Made by a program: the position numbers and the translations under genes | The notes under the pieces: model-generated | The model's database searches: none | What the model was told of the DNA's origin: nothing | What the model saw: the letters and a program-made list of their open reading frames with translations, nothing else | Shown here: one piece after another, positions 9,719-20,230 of the stretch | Position numbering within the stretch: the first letter of the stretch is position 1 | How the letters are laid out: each line of letters begins with the position of its first letter | Assembly (NCBI RefSeq): GCF_037038585.1 | Contig: NC_092526.1 | Coordinates: 40,931,501-40,995,500 of the forward strand | Source: Patagioenas fasciata | Taxonomy: Eukaryota; Chordata; Aves; Columbiformes; Columbidae | Reading direction: 5' to 3' | DNA length: 64,000 nucleotides

Positions 9719-12700
9719 CTATGTGTCGGAAAGCGCCAGCTTCTTGGCCGGTGGTGGTGACATGGTGCTGCTGGGCCGCGGAGCAGCACTGCACGACAAG
9801 AAGGCTTTCAGCTTGGCCAGCACCAGGCTGGCAGGAGCCCTGCTGCGAGGGTCCCTTCCCGGTGTCCCAGTGTTCTCCCCGCTGCCCCAGGGCTCCTGGC
9901 CGGGGATGGGCTCCGGCAGCCTGGGGGAGGCGGGCAGGGGCTCAGGCTCCCAGCAGCGCTTCCGAGGAACCTGCACTTTGGCCCCACTGGTGTTACTGGG
10001 GCTGCAAAATCCTGGAGCCGCTCTGGGCGCGGGTGGCAGCTGCGAGGAGAGCGGCTTCTTGGGCCTCTGGGCTGTGTCACCGGGAAACGCTGCAGCCGCG
10101 TTTGTGGCTTTCCGGGCCAGCTTGGGTGACGGTGACCCAGAAGTCAGCTTGGCGTGGCCAGGCAGGCTGGAGGCAGCTTTGGAAATGGGAGCTTCTGAGC
10201 TCTTCCCGGGGCTGGGGATCCTGGGGAAGGCAGAGCAGGGCACATGTTAACTGCCAGTGTCTGAGTGACTGCAACACTCTCGTCAAAGTTGCACACAAGA
10301 ACCAGGAGCCAGAAGCTCCGAGGAAGTGAGGAGCTCTGGAGGTGCAGCAAAACCACGACAAGGGGCTGGAGCTCTCCCTGCCACCCTCCCCTGAACCAGC
10401 ACATGCATGTGGGCACTGGGGCTACCTGGGCCAAGCTCCTTCCCACACCCAGGCACGTGGCCCCAGACCTGTCCCACATGCTGAGCAGGGGCAGAGGGGC
10501 TGGGGACACAGGGCACGCTCACCTGAGGTAGAACAGCACATACGCCTGCTGCTTAAGGACCACTTTGATGTTACTGGGGCGGACCACGTTGTCATTCATT
10601 TGGTACCACTGCCCGTCGCTGGCCTGCGGAGGGAGAGAGAACGGGGTTGGGACGCTCTGGCCTGAGGAGCAGCAGGAACAGCGCTCGTTGGCAGAGCTCC
10701 GCTCCCCAAAAGCCCCATGGGGGCCCGGGCAGGTGAGGGGTCTCTGAGAGAGCAGAACTCCACACTTCCTGTGACGGAGCACAGCCCGTACCCCCCAGTG
10801 CTCCACACCACGCGCGTCTGCTGAGCACCCTCCTGTCTGCGCATTACACGGACCCTCGAGCACCCGCCGGGCCCCAGCACAGAGAGGTGCCAAGAGAGCT
10901 CCCTGGGCTCACCTTCACGTAGCAGTAGTAGTGTCCTGAGTGGCTGCTGTACCCCGAGTGCACCAGCACCGCGTAGAGCCCGTACATGACCGGATCCCCG
11001 CTGGTCTGGGACATGTACGGGCGGACGTTCAGGAGCTCAGGGTAGCCCACGTCCTGCGGAGAGAGGATGTCACAGGAGCCGGCACAGCAGATGGCAAGAG
11101 CAGCTCAGCTGTCCTACGAGTCCCGTCTCGCGAGGGAGGGGGAACCCGCTCTCCCCAGGCAGAGCCCACGGTGAGGAAGATGCCGGGATGAGCCAAACTC
11201 CCACAGCGGCGCACAGCTGGGGAAGGGCTGCAGGGCTGCGGTAGAGCTCGCACCGCGCACAGAACCACCTCCCACCCTGCTCGGCGCAGCAGGGCCTCAG
11301 GACAGGACACAGCCCCGCTCTGGATTGCCGAGCACTCACCTTTGTGATCTTGCCTCCAGTGAAGTCGGCAAAACGCTTCAGAGCAAGCGTGAGAACCTTG
11401 GGCGCTCGGTGGATGGTGAAGCGTTTGGTTGCCGACACTTTCTTCTTGCATCTGCACAGGGAGAGCTTGAGCTATTCACGCTGTTCCACCACCCAGGTGC
11501 TTGTCAGCCCTGGACAAGCCACAGACCCCACGGAAATGACCCTGCTGAGAGCAGGTACCGCTCCAGGGCACCTCCTCATGGCCAGGTCTGCTGGCTCAGG
11601 TCCCCGTCACAAGAGGAGCGAGATGAAGAGACAGGCTTCATCGCAGGCTTCACAGCCACATAACTCATGATTTAGAGGTGGAGCAGGTAGAGAAGCCCTC
11701 GTGTACTGCAGCTGCCCTCCTGCTTCCCACCAGCACACCCGCGGCCCCTTCCCGCCCCAGCCCCGCACACTCACTTGTCACACAGGTAGGCGTTCTCTCC
11801 GCCCAGCAGGTCTGGCTTCACAAACAGCTCCAGTGCCTGCTCTACGTTTGCGGCTTGCTGCCAGGACAGAGGAGAGGTCAGGGCCAGGCAGAGGAGGCAG
11901 CGCAACAACAGAAGCTGATTCCCTCTTGCCTGCACCGTGCCCGACACTGGCAGGTTAAACAGCCTCGAGCAGTAGCGGTGCAGCTGCAGGAACATCCCCT
12001 GCAGAGCAGAGCTCCTCCCCACCTGACCCTGCCCCGGTACCGTGATCTCCACCGGCAGGTCCAGACAGGGGTCAAATGTGTCCGAGACTCCTTTGCACAT
12101 CGAGCACTTCACTGCAAGAGAAAGAGCAGTGAGCACACCCTGGCACAACACAGCACCACCACCCCCCAGCACAGCGCGGGCAGCTGCCGGCTTCCCCCTC
12201 TCCAGGTTTGGGCTCTGGGACGGCAGCACCAGCATTCGCAGTCTGGCAATTCCGCTGCGTGCTGGGACAACAAGTGTTGCTGGACAGCTGGCAGCGTGGG
12301 TTCCTTTGCTGGTGGCAATGAGCTGGGGACCCACAGCCAGCAGCTTCGGGACCCACAGATACCAAAAGACTGACCAGATGCAGCTCTGGATAATTTGCAC
12401 GTGCTTAGTGATTTTCCCAAGTTACTGCGAGGCTCTTGGGGAAACAGCAGCCCTGAGAGTCACAGGCCCAGGCCCTGGCAGCCAGCACTCACCACGGGAC
12501 CGCAGGTAACCGCCAAAGATCTGGTGGATCAGGGTAGTGGTCTGGGTCTGGCGATCCAACCTAGAGACGGCAGCTCGGATCACACACCGCCCGCCCCAAC
12601 AGCCACCCTCACGGGCCAGCGCTGCGTCCTCGGGATCCAAACCCAGCCCGGTCACAGGATTTGGGGACAGAACCGCAGCTGTGCTGGGGTGGAGGTGTCA

Positions 12701-14653
12701 GGAGAAGGCAGACAGCAGCCCAGAGCTGTGTCACAGAGGGGCAGAGAGCTGGGCCATGTGCCCCAGACCCTGGAGTCAGCACCTCCGTCATGAGCCCAGC
12801 CCGGGGGACACGTTCACCCCACAGTCCCCTCCCGCGGGCACAGGGGACCAGCAGACAAGGGCAGTGACGGCCACCAGAGGCCCCACATACTCGGTGCAGT
12901 CGGGCAGGCAGGCCTTCTGCATGGCGTCGATGGTGAAACGGAGGAACTCGTGCGCGTCCTCTTGCCTGCCCAAGCGGATGTGCGGGGCGATCTCTGCAGG
13001 ACAGGGAGGGATCAGCCGCAGCACGCGCTGCAACAGATGCAGGTCCTCCCCCCTCCCTCGGGGCAGGGGCTGCGGGGTTTGAGCTCCCTCAGCCCAAACC
13101 AGACGTCAGACTCATGTCGGCTGTGGGGGAAGCCCCACACGGCCCTCAAAGGCCCTGGTGGGCTCAGTGAGTCATCTCAGAAGAACCTCTGCCAAGACCT
13201 GCCCTGATCTCAAAGGTTCTGCTCCTGCAATAGTCTCTGTCCTCCTGCACGGCTACAGGAGGGGACGCGAGGGCAGCCATCCTTACTCTTGAGGTCTCGG
13301 ACAAAGGACGCTGGCTTTATCACGCTGCCGCTGTTCGCCAATGCCTGCGTGACGTGGTTCTGCATGACGCACGTCATGCAGAAGCCACTTTGGTGACCTG
13401 GAGTGGGAGAGGAGAAGACGGGACACTGAGGACAAACCCAGGAGAGATGGAGGCAGTACAGGGGGCAGGGAATCTCTGGTCCAGCATGACTCAGTTTTCC
13501 TACAAGCTCTGCGCTGCAACAGAGCTCTGGGGCACCCCAGGGTCAAAAGGACCAGCACACACCACCCCGGCTGGCGCAGCCCCAGTCACAGCACCAGTCG
13601 CTGCAACCCCCCAGATGGGACAGCATCCACGTGAAGGGGAAACAGGACACAGGGACTCGATGAGGAGCCCACAGGTCAGCCCTGAGGGCCCCATCCCACC
13701 GGAGCTGTACGGACAGGGCTGTGAGCCCCATGTGCTCCGCTCGGTCACGGCTCGGAGCAGAGCCCCCCACCAGATTCCCCTTCAAAGCCACCCGTGAACA
13801 GCACCTGCAGCCTGTACCCAGCCTCGTGCCCTGCGCTCACAAGGTCCACACAGGCAGGGACTGTTTGGGACCCCCCTGCTCAGCCCCAGGAACCAGCAGA
13901 CCCTCATGGGCCCATCTTAGTCCTGGCTGTGTCCAGCACAGAGAAAGCCTCTCAGATGCAGGATGCAGAGCTCGGGAACACTGCTACGGCCAGGAAAAGT
14001 GGATGCTCCCGTACGCAGGAATGTCCTCTCCATGGAGAAACGGGCAGAGCCGTGCACAGGGTGCTGAGCGCAGCCCCGGGACAGGCGGGCGCTCCCCTCC
14101 CCACTCACAGGTGCGGCTGTGCTCCTTGGACAGCAGGTAGTTGGCGAGCGGTGGCGTGTACGTGAGGCACTGCAGGGTGGCGTTGAGGAAACAGGTGTTT
14201 CCCAGGTTGAGCAGCCCGGCGCCGATGCGCTGGACACGCTGCCACTTCATGGCGAGGCGCTCTGCGGGGAACAGCCCCTTCTGGGGCGCAGGGACGCCAT
14301 CCCCGTGGCGCCCCGGGGTCCGGACGCCACCTGCGGGGAGAGAGAGGCGGGTGAGCCGCGGGCTGCGCAGCGCAGGGAGAGCCCCCCGGCCCTCTGCACC
14401 CACCCTGCTTGCCCGGCTGTCCCTCCTCAGCGCCGCGGGGGTGCTCGGCGGGCTCGGTGCGGGGGTTGAGCAGCAGGTACTTGGCCCGCAGCAGCTCCGG
14501 CTGGCCGGAGAAGCCGTGGCTGGCGGGCTGGAACTCGATCTTGCGCTTCAGCACCTTCTTGGCCGAGGCGCTCAGCAGCCGGCCCAGCGCCCCGGCCTCG
14601 CCTGCGTCCCGCCGCGCGTTCAGCAGCTCCCTCGGCTTCGCCGTGCCCGCCAT
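9719..14653 (-). CDS. USP36-like: USP36-like ubiquitin-specific protease, 11 coding exons
   Basis: Cysteine protease (peptidase C19) predicted to remove ubiquitin from proteins; USP36 itself is a nucleolar deubiquitinase. Coding exons on the minus strand: 14653-14404, 14330-14109, 13397-13287, 12993-12891, 12560-12493, 12111-12041, 11857-11775, 11451-11340, 11053-10913, 10623-10523, 10220-9719. All ten introns have GT-AG ends with matching phases, giving 587 residues and no internal stop. The catalytic triad is visible: Cys130 in GNTCFLN, His381 in SGHYYCYVK and Asp398 in YQMND. A zinc site is Cys254/257 with Cys301/304. The N-terminus ([14 protein letters not shown]) and the [11 protein letters not shown] motif near the end are USP36-specific, which separates it from USP42. 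It is about half the length of USP36 and lacks the long basic nucleolar C-terminal part. The TAG stop abuts GTGAGT, a donor-like site. It is probably a working truncated paralogue. Confidence 0.9.
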
Positions 14654-14960
14654 GGCGTGTCACCGCACGTGCCAGCGCCTCAAGGTCACACTGGTCGCTC
14701 CCTCTCCAGCACCACGCACGCTTCCCGCGCCTCCTCCTTAAGTCCCGCCCTTCGCTGCGGTCGCTCGCGCTCGGCTCGGCCCACTGACTCCTCCCCTCGC
14801 CTTCGCCGTCCGCTCCGCTCCGCGTCCAGAACAGGACTGAGCTGCGCCTGCGCGTCCCCGGCAACGCCAGGGGTGGAGCCTGCCGGGTCGGGGCTTGTTG
14901 TGACGTCATCGCGCTCCGACCACGCCCTGGCGCCTCCCGCACGAGCGCTGGGCTGCTCGG
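14654..14960 (-). promoter_or_regulatory. CpG-rich promoter of the USP36-like gene
   Basis: GC- and CpG-dense DNA directly upstream of the USP36-like start codon. It holds a perfect palindromic CRE (TGACGTCA, 14901-14908), an NRF1-like TGCGCCTGCGCG (14843-14854) and a reverse GC box near 14746. There is no TATA box, as usual for housekeeping-type promoters. The transcription start is not known. Confidence 0.6.
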
Positions 14961-15224
14961 TGCTCTCGCCCCTGGGGGTGCCCGCGACCCCCGGCCCGGC
15001 ACCGCTGGAACTCTTCACTTGCTTGAGGCAGTGGCCCAGAATCATCAAATGGTCACACACGGTAGTTTCAGCGCAGGGGAACCTTGAAGCAGTGGTGGAT
15101 TTGGCCAACAAAAGCCTCTGCAGGTCTTACAAGGCCAAGACGCAAGGTGTGCGCTGGGGGCAGAGCAAACCTGGTGTCCCGGGACAGGCTGGGATGTGAC
15201 CGGCTGAGCAGTCCTGAGGAGAAG

Positions 15225-15419
15225 GGCGAGGGAGTTATGATGGGTTTATGTATACTTACTAGAAGTCTACTAGTATTTTGTTATTTTATTAAACTGTGTT
15301 TCTCTCAATCCAAATTTCTCCCTTCACTTTCGATTCTTTCCCCTATTGGGAGGAGAAGGGTTAGTGGGTGAGTGATCAGCTGCCATGGTTGAGATGCCAA
15401 CCTGGGTTAAACCACGACA
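15225..15419 (+). mobile_element. ERVL-type LTR, 3' end only
   Basis: Has the characteristic end of a widespread bird ERVL-type LTR: an ATTAAACTG stretch, a C/T-rich run, then GGGTTAAACCACGACA ending at 15419. The 5' part is missing or too diverged to place. The same family is at 57421-57923, 56793-57130 and 60418-60716. Confidence 0.6.
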
Positions 15420-16879
15420 CGGTTGAAGGTCCAGAGGAACATCTGTCATGGTGGGGTCAGGGGCACATGGGCTTTGTGGAGCAGCTCAGTCAATTGGGCC
15501 TCTTCAGTCTGCTGAAGGGGGGGCACAGGGCACTGGAAAAGCAGCGACTCCTGCTTGGGGAGATGAGGGGGAGGCAAACCCTTCTGCAGTGGCAGCTGGT
15601 GGCACAGAGGCAACAGCCACCAACACCCTCCAGGGAGCTTTGAACGGAGCATTAGGAAAAACTGACCAGGCGGGTGGTGCTGTCCTGCAGCAGGACACCC
15701 GGGGCCTCTCGGTGATCTCTGCCTTTGGAGGTTTTCAGCTCACCAAAATGTCACCCAGCCTCACCCTGGGGTGGGTGATACCCTACCAGAGACTGCCCCA
15801 TCGGTCCCTTTCCCAAAGCCCCTTCCATGCCCCTGGAAACAGCTGTAGCTGAGGGTCTCTGCAGCAGAGGTCCATGGGACAAGTCAGGGTGACATTGTCC
15901 TGTGCTTAGGAGGTCTCCAGTCCCACCTTGATTCACCTTGATGTTTCCTGGCCAGTGTCGTTACCCCTCTGGTGCTTTAGGCTATGAAGAGAATCAAAAC
16001 GAGGTGACTGTCATTTCCGTGCTGGAATGCAGGGCAGGAGATCAGAGCTGCCGGGATCCCTGCTGCACAGTTCGGCCTTCAGAGACTCTGTCAGGGCACT
16101 CCAGGGCTCAGGAGCAGCGGGTACCAGCCACAGCACCACATTCTAATTCTGGCTGCCTTTGTGCATTTTCAGAAATCTGGTATCTGTACCTTGGCCTCCT
16201 TTGGCTAAAAGAGAAACAACCACCATATTCTACCCCTCAGCCTCTTACCAAAACCAGAGAGAAAATATATTGATCAGACATCATAAAAAGGCAATTCTGT
16301 CTGAGAGGTGTAATCTTTAAATATCATTTAAATATAATTTAAACAAAGGAATAGCCCTGAGACCAAAACCGCCACTCTAAGAACCTCATGCCAGAGGCTA
16401 ACTACTGAAGAATTATGCCTGCTTTGGCAAGTAAGGACCTGAAAAAGCTTCAGTTTTTCTCCTGAAGAACAAGGAGTTCCCTTACAGCACGGTCCTCTTT
16501 CTGTTATTAGTGACAGTGGCACTAATTCCAAAACACACTTGAGAGCTGCTCTATTTTTCCTTGTGTCCAAAGCTCAACCCGCTCATCCCTTGGAAGGACT
16601 CCTGCCAATCTCTGCAAAGCACATCTCTCCAACCTTGTGTCACCCCCAGGTTTCTGTTCAGCCCAGGACACTTCTCCCCATCCCTTCAGCACACTGCCAG
16701 CTCTCAGGTTTTCAGCTGCGTGGAGCCAGGCCGCTCCCTTCAAAGCCTTCCCTACAGAAGTCTTCTCTACGTGCTGATTCCAACTATATCGCCTCATGTG
16801 ATGTACGGCTCCACGCTCCTTCTGCAGAGCTGCATGGACTGGGCAGTCTTCCTCTTTCTTTCATGGTTATTCACCTCTG
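15420..16879. other. Intergenic, nothing recognised
   Basis: No convincing gene. Short open frames here show no recognisable domain. Confidence 0.5.
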
Positions 16880-17505
16880 CTTGGCAGCTCACGGAGAGGC
16901 CGGCTGCCCCGGCCCTGGGCCCTCGGGCTGGGGGGGCTCTGGGGGCCGCCCCCCAACATCCCCGTCCTGCTCCAGCAGCAACTCAAGGCAACACAGACAC
17001 GCACCCTGGCCCGGGGGACAGCACAGGGTGGGCACCGGAGAGCACAGCCTGGGGACCCGTGGGCCCCACGACCCAGGCCCGGCGGGAGGCGGAGCCGCCC
17101 CCGGCCCACGATGCCCCCGCCCCGGCCTCTCCATGAGCTGCCGCCGCCCGGCCCGGGGCTGAGTGCAGCCGCTCCCTGACAGTCTGAGCCCTGCAGCGGC
17201 ACTGACCAATCCCAGCCCAGGGCTGCGCCGCTGCCGGCGCTCATTGGCTGCTGCTGGGCCGCGGGGCGGGCCGTGGGCGGGGTTTGGAGCCCAGCAGCAG
17301 CTGCGGTTCTGCCGCCTCAAGGAACTCGGTGCCGGCCCCGGCGCTGCCGTGTCCGTGGGACGGGGCTGGAGCCCCCGCGGCCTCGCCAGGGCCCAGCACA
17401 GCCCTGGGGAGGGGGCCGGGCTGCGGCCGGAGCTGGCCCGGGCACCCCTGGACAGGCACCCGGCTGCCCAACGTACCGTGACCCCCCGCGGCGCTTTTGG
17501 TGATC
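16880..17505. promoter_or_regulatory. Orphan CpG island
   Basis: A sharply bounded GC/CpG-rich block with CCAAT at 17206-17210, ATTGG (inverted CCAAT) at 17243-17247 and GC boxes at 17263-17270 and 17275-17282. This layout fits a bidirectional TATA-less promoter. Base composition drops to AT-rich at about 17505. No recognisable coding exon adjoins it. It lies about 2.2 kb upstream of the USP36-like start and could be a distal promoter or drive a non-coding transcript. Open frames running through it are explained by the low AT content. Confidence 0.55.
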
Positions 17506-18004
17506 GAATCGGTGTCAGCGCGTCGTCAGTAATGAATTGCCTTTGGATAATTACAATTAGTATTAACTTTCGCTCGATGAGGTTTGCTTATTTTATTAGT
17601 CTTTTGCGATGCCCTGCACTAGTGTTATTGCCATCCCATTCATCCATTGTCCCATATTGTTCATTATTTTCATTTCTTGTCAATGTTTGTTTACTGCTGT
17701 AATGCTTTGTTCTCATTCGAGAGCAAAGTCTTAGTTAATTACTGTTAATCATGCGCGTGTTCCGTATGATGGTTCCGTTCCCCACCCAGAGCTCATTCTC
17801 AGGAAAGTAATTCATTGTTAACATGACCTCCTGTGGAATAACTACTGAGAGGGCAAATTACTGAAACTGAATACCAAGGATACACTTACTGAGAATAAAG
17901 CTATATCCACATCTTCAGAATATAAGGTAGCTGCGCAGAGGGGAAGAAATCTGCTCCCTATGCTTCCACCTACATGAAACAACACAAATCAACCTTCACA
18001 AAAT
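17506..18004. other. AT-rich intergenic, nothing recognised
   Basis: AT-rich DNA between the CpG island and the AACC-rich repeat, without a recognisable gene or element. Confidence 0.5.
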
Positions 18005-18640
18005 GGCATAAAAGCTAAACTAACGAACCTAAACCAAGATAACCCAACAAAGCTAAACCAAGCAACCTAAGCCAACCTCAACTCAACTTCACCAACCTTC
18101 AGCAACAGAAACCAACAAACCTGAAATGGGCTACAAACAGACAGCCTACAAATCGCCCATAAAGTAACTAATTCAGCATAAAACAGTCAACCCAAAATTC
18201 ACCCCTCAAACCACCAGCCTTAAAAAACACCCAAAACTAACTAATATAAACCGAGCTAAAACAAACTTAAATGAGCATTCAAACAGGGTAGAAACAAACA
18301 AGGTAGAAACGCAAAAGCTGACGAAAAAAGCATGTAGAAACAAAGCAGCTACAAACTGAGAAGCTACCAACAAAGAAGCTGGAAAATAGGAAAGCTTATA
18401 AAAAACCTAGAAGAGTGTTAAAAAAAGGCTCCAAAACCAACCGACTCTAAACAAGAAACCTCAAGCAGCCAACCAGCCTCAGACAACCTAAACCAAATGA
18501 CCTAAACCAACCTCAGACAAATAACCAACCTCAGACAAATAACCAACCTAAACCAAAACAGCCAGAACCAACCAACCTGAAAGAGCCACCGTAAACCAAC
18601 CAAACTAAACCAACAAACCCAAAACAACCTACAAAGAACC
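18005..18640 (+). repeat. Degenerate AACC/AACCTAAACC-rich repeat (copy A)
   Basis: About 600 bases dominated by variants of AACCTAAACC and AACCAACC without a strict period. Its reverse complement recurs at 46020-46415 and 56090-56265. In copies A and C it adjoins the same GC-rich repeat (18650-18985 and 55600-56085), so it is part of one dispersed element. It is not a true TTAGGG telomere array. Confidence 0.75.
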
Positions 18641-18649
18641 TATAAACCA

Positions 18650-18985
18650 TGTGAATGGCAAAGGAAGTGTCAGGGACGTCCAGCAGCTGTGCCCAGCACC
18701 TGGCCACTAAGGGCAGGGACAGTCCCCTGGGCCTCGTGGGCACGGAGACCCTTGGGGACAGCACCCCAAGGGCTCCTCCAAAGGGTGCTGGGGAGAGGGG
18801 CGGTGGGGGGGCTGCACCTGGGGGCCCCGTCACCCCCATGTCACAGGGCCAGCACCCAGCATCGCAGCAGTCACAATGCCCCAGGGCAGGAGAAACAGCA
18901 GCGTCCTCCCGTGCCCACGGCCAGAGCTGGCCCGGGGCAGCCCCAAGGCATCCCAGAGAAGCCCTGGAGGAGCTGATGTGGATGG
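18650..18985 (+). repeat. Unclassified GC-rich dispersed repeat (copy A)
   Basis: Matches the reverse complement of 55600-56085 over most of its length; both translate to a frame with KGRDSPLGLVGTETL. The similarity includes many non-synonymous changes and indels, so I treat it as a repeat, not a gene. It ends where the env remnant begins. Confidence 0.7.
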
Positions 18986-20016
18986 ATTCTGAGTGATCAC
19001 TGAGGTTCATGCAACGCATTCCTTCGAACTCCTGACAGCCGTGACCTTGAGCTAATAAGAAGAAATCAATGGCAGCTCTGTTTTGCAGCGAAGCATGTCT
19101 TGCAGCACTGACATCTGTTAAAAGACCACCCAGGGCTGGGCTCGTAGCGTTAGCTTCTTTTGTGAGCCAGCTGTCTAGTTTTATTAAAGTTGTAAGTGCA
19201 TGTGCAGTACCTACAGATGAAAAAAGGCTTGCTGAAGCTCTCTGAGCTTTATTCCAACATTCTGTGTTTGAGTTACAGGACTCTGAGAGCTGATGTATGT
19301 CTCGGTTTTGCCATATGGCTCTGTTGTGTGGTAAAATGTCAGGATGAAAGAACGTTAGTTGTCCGAAGTCACAAGGCCCTCCTAATGCTCTTCCCAGGAT
19401 GCTCTTCCATGCTCGCTGCCCGCAGATCAAAACCAAATCCTCAGGTAAACCTACGGGATCTGTTCCAAGAGTGATTTGTGGTATTGCGCCACAGGGAGTG
19501 ACTGGCACACATCCCTGTAGGGGACACATCAAACCCTAAACTATTTATATACCGACATGTTGTGAAATTTACATAAAAGCAAACCTGTAAGGCTCCCATG
19601 ATGTCTTATTCCTGTGGTTCAAGGGACAATGCAGGAAAATCATTAAACTTATACAATTTATCACGGTACCATGTAGCTGTTTCCCACGCAGTCTGTCTCC
19701 AAGTTTCCTGACACCACAACAATGGCTGCATAACTCCTGGCTTGGTGCAATTGCTTCTGACAGTTTCATTATATAAGTTACCTAAATGTTGTTCTGTTGC
19801 TCGTACTCCTACTAAGCATGTATGAAAAGGATCTGTTGGTGTGGATAAAGAAGCACAGAGAATAGCTGCACGGGTTAAGTTCGCTAAGGTAAGCCATAAA
19901 TTTTTTGCTGAATCAGGCCTCTGCCGAGGGGCCACCCAGAGACTCCAAGGAGGAGGCAACAAGGTCGTACACATCTTGACGGAATCCATTTCACTTGAGA
20001 ACCTGCAGAGACACAA
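18985..20016 (-). pseudogene. env (remnant): Alpharetrovirus-like env remnant
   Basis: Two pieces of a retroviral envelope gene. The 5' piece (about 20016-19606) carries surface-subunit sequence with Cys and N-glycosylation sites (LANLT, YNETV). The 3' piece (about 19532-18985) carries the subunit junction region and part of the transmembrane subunit, including the LQNRAAIDFFLL immunosuppressive-type segment and the cysteine motif after it. That motif reads CX6RC, so one cysteine of the usual CX6CC is replaced. A frame break lies between 19532 and 19606, and the gene stops at the GC-rich repeat, so the membrane anchor is missing. No gag or pol sequence is seen next to it. It is a dead fossil. 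Confidence 0.82.
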
Positions 20017-20230
20017 GCAGAGCCCCTTCCCCAGGTTACTAGATCAACAGATCCTGACCATTCGTTAGACACAGGCCTCTGAGTCAGAGAGGCTGGCTTA
20101 ATGCTTCTGGAGAAGTGCCATGGATGAAGAAATTCCTTGACAAACATAGTTATCACAGATCAAATGCTCAATGAGCAGGAGGTTCCTGAAATGAACTGGA
20201 AATAACTTCTCAAGAGACATGGGTAACTTA

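Noticed and set aside
14141-15199. 352-codon plus-strand frame
   Set aside because: It overlaps exons 1-2 and the promoter of the USP36-like gene on the opposite strand. The frame is a by-product of high GC content.
17163-17702. 179-codon frame across the CpG island edge
   Set aside because: It crosses an abrupt base-composition boundary and has no domain; explained by low stop frequency in GC-rich DNA.
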